Assembly (NCBI GenBank): GCA_964626885.1
Contig: CAZVJA010000263.1
Location: forward strand, 1 to 6,726
DNA from: CAZVJA01 sp964626885
GTDB taxonomy: Bacteria; Planctomycetota; Planctomycetia; Planctomycetales; Planctomycetaceae
Direction: 5' to 3'
Length of the DNA stretch: 6,726 nucleotides
Numbering within the stretch: the stretch's first letter is position 1; each line of letters begins with the position of its first letter. Positions 6,542 to 6,726 of this stretch are shown here, piece after piece. The translations under genes and the position numbers were made by a program. The notes under the pieces were generated by a model that saw only the letters and a list, made by a program, of their open reading frames with translations, made no database searches and was not told the origin of the DNA.

Positions 6542-6726
6542 ATGAACGAACGGGCGAACGAGCTTCTTCTTGCGGCCGACGTCGGCAATAGTCGGACGAA
6601 GTTCGGATTATTCGCCGCTGTGGATTCTTTGCCGCGAGTCGCGATGCTCCCCGCCTGCCTCGAATCGTGGGCCGTGCCGCATCATGACAAAATCGGTTGG
6701 GATGAGATCCGGAAAAGCGTGGCGGA
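6542..6726 (+). CDS. coaX: Probable type III pantothenate kinase, N-terminal part (right-edge partial)
   Basis: Sixty-one codons are visible before the window ends. After a short polar start, ELLLAADVGNSRTKFGLF (residues 7-24) matches the first phosphate-binding motif of the ASKHA-fold type III pantothenate kinase (D-x-G-N-T/S-x-x-K-x-G-x-F), with Asp13 as the conserved acid and Ser17 in the Thr position. The enzyme makes 4'-phosphopantothenate, the first step of CoA synthesis. The ATG at 6542 puts the motif at the usual distance from the N-terminus. The frame is open upstream, but I see no better start, and the Shine-Dalgarno is weak. It lies 106 nt after pntB on the same strand without a visible terminator, so a shared transcript is possible. 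The pantothenate-binding and second phosphate motifs are off the edge. Other short ASKHA-type kinases cannot be excluded. Confidence 0.7.
   Translation, partial: MNERANELLLAADVGNSRTKFGLFAAVDSLPRVAMLPACLESWAVPHHDKIGWDEIRKSVA

Overview
The window looks like a chromosomal segment from a planctomycete or close relative. The DNA is fairly GC-rich. It carries an exported sulfatase of the iduronate-2-sulfatase type beside a secreted neutral/alkaline ceramidase-like protein, a combination common in Planctomycetes. It also carries an extended acyl carrier protein (ACP) of a kind I associate from memory with that phylum. The taxonomic call is inference from gene content; there is no rRNA or marker gene in view.

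Layout. (1) 1-287, minus: N-terminal part of a secreted ceramidase-like protein with a GTG start, running off the left edge. (2) 288-485: divergent regulatory region. It holds a good sigma70-type promoter (TTTACA-17-TATCAT) whose -10 element fills the 7-nt centre of a perfect 12-bp inverted repeat. (3) 486-1133 and 1191-1619, plus: a two-gene unit of a short tyrosine-recombinase-like protein (catalytic domain only, altered active site) and an extended ACP. (4) 1640-3106, minus: an exported sulfatase converging on the ACP gene with a 20-nt gap. (5) 3107-3440: divergent non-coding region. (6) 3441-6435, plus: a three-gene operon for the proton-translocating NAD(P)+ transhydrogenase, split as pntAA-pntAB-pntB in the Rhodospirillum rubrum style. 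(7) 6542-6726, plus: the start of a probable type III pantothenate kinase (coaX), cut by the right edge.

How the genes work together. The three pnt products form one membrane complex that uses the proton gradient to reduce NADP+ with NADH. Domain I (NAD-binding) is PntAA, the membrane domain is shared by PntAB and PntB, and domain III (NADP-binding) is the C-terminal part of PntB. The catalytic loop residues of domain I and the NADP-binding motifs of domain III all look intact. CoaX would supply CoA, the source of the ACP prosthetic group, but nothing in the sequence ties it to the ACP gene. The sulfatase and ceramidase-like proteins are exported hydrolases.

The most unusual part is 429-1619. 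A minimal recombinase-like gene lacks the N-terminal core-binding domain and has two non-canonical catalytic positions. It sits under a promoter embedded in a palindrome. The palindrome could be an autoregulatory operator or, judging by its geometry (12-bp arms, 7-bp spacer), a tyrosine-recombinase core site. The gene is followed on the same strand by an orphan ACP with no fatty-acid or polyketide synthase genes in view.
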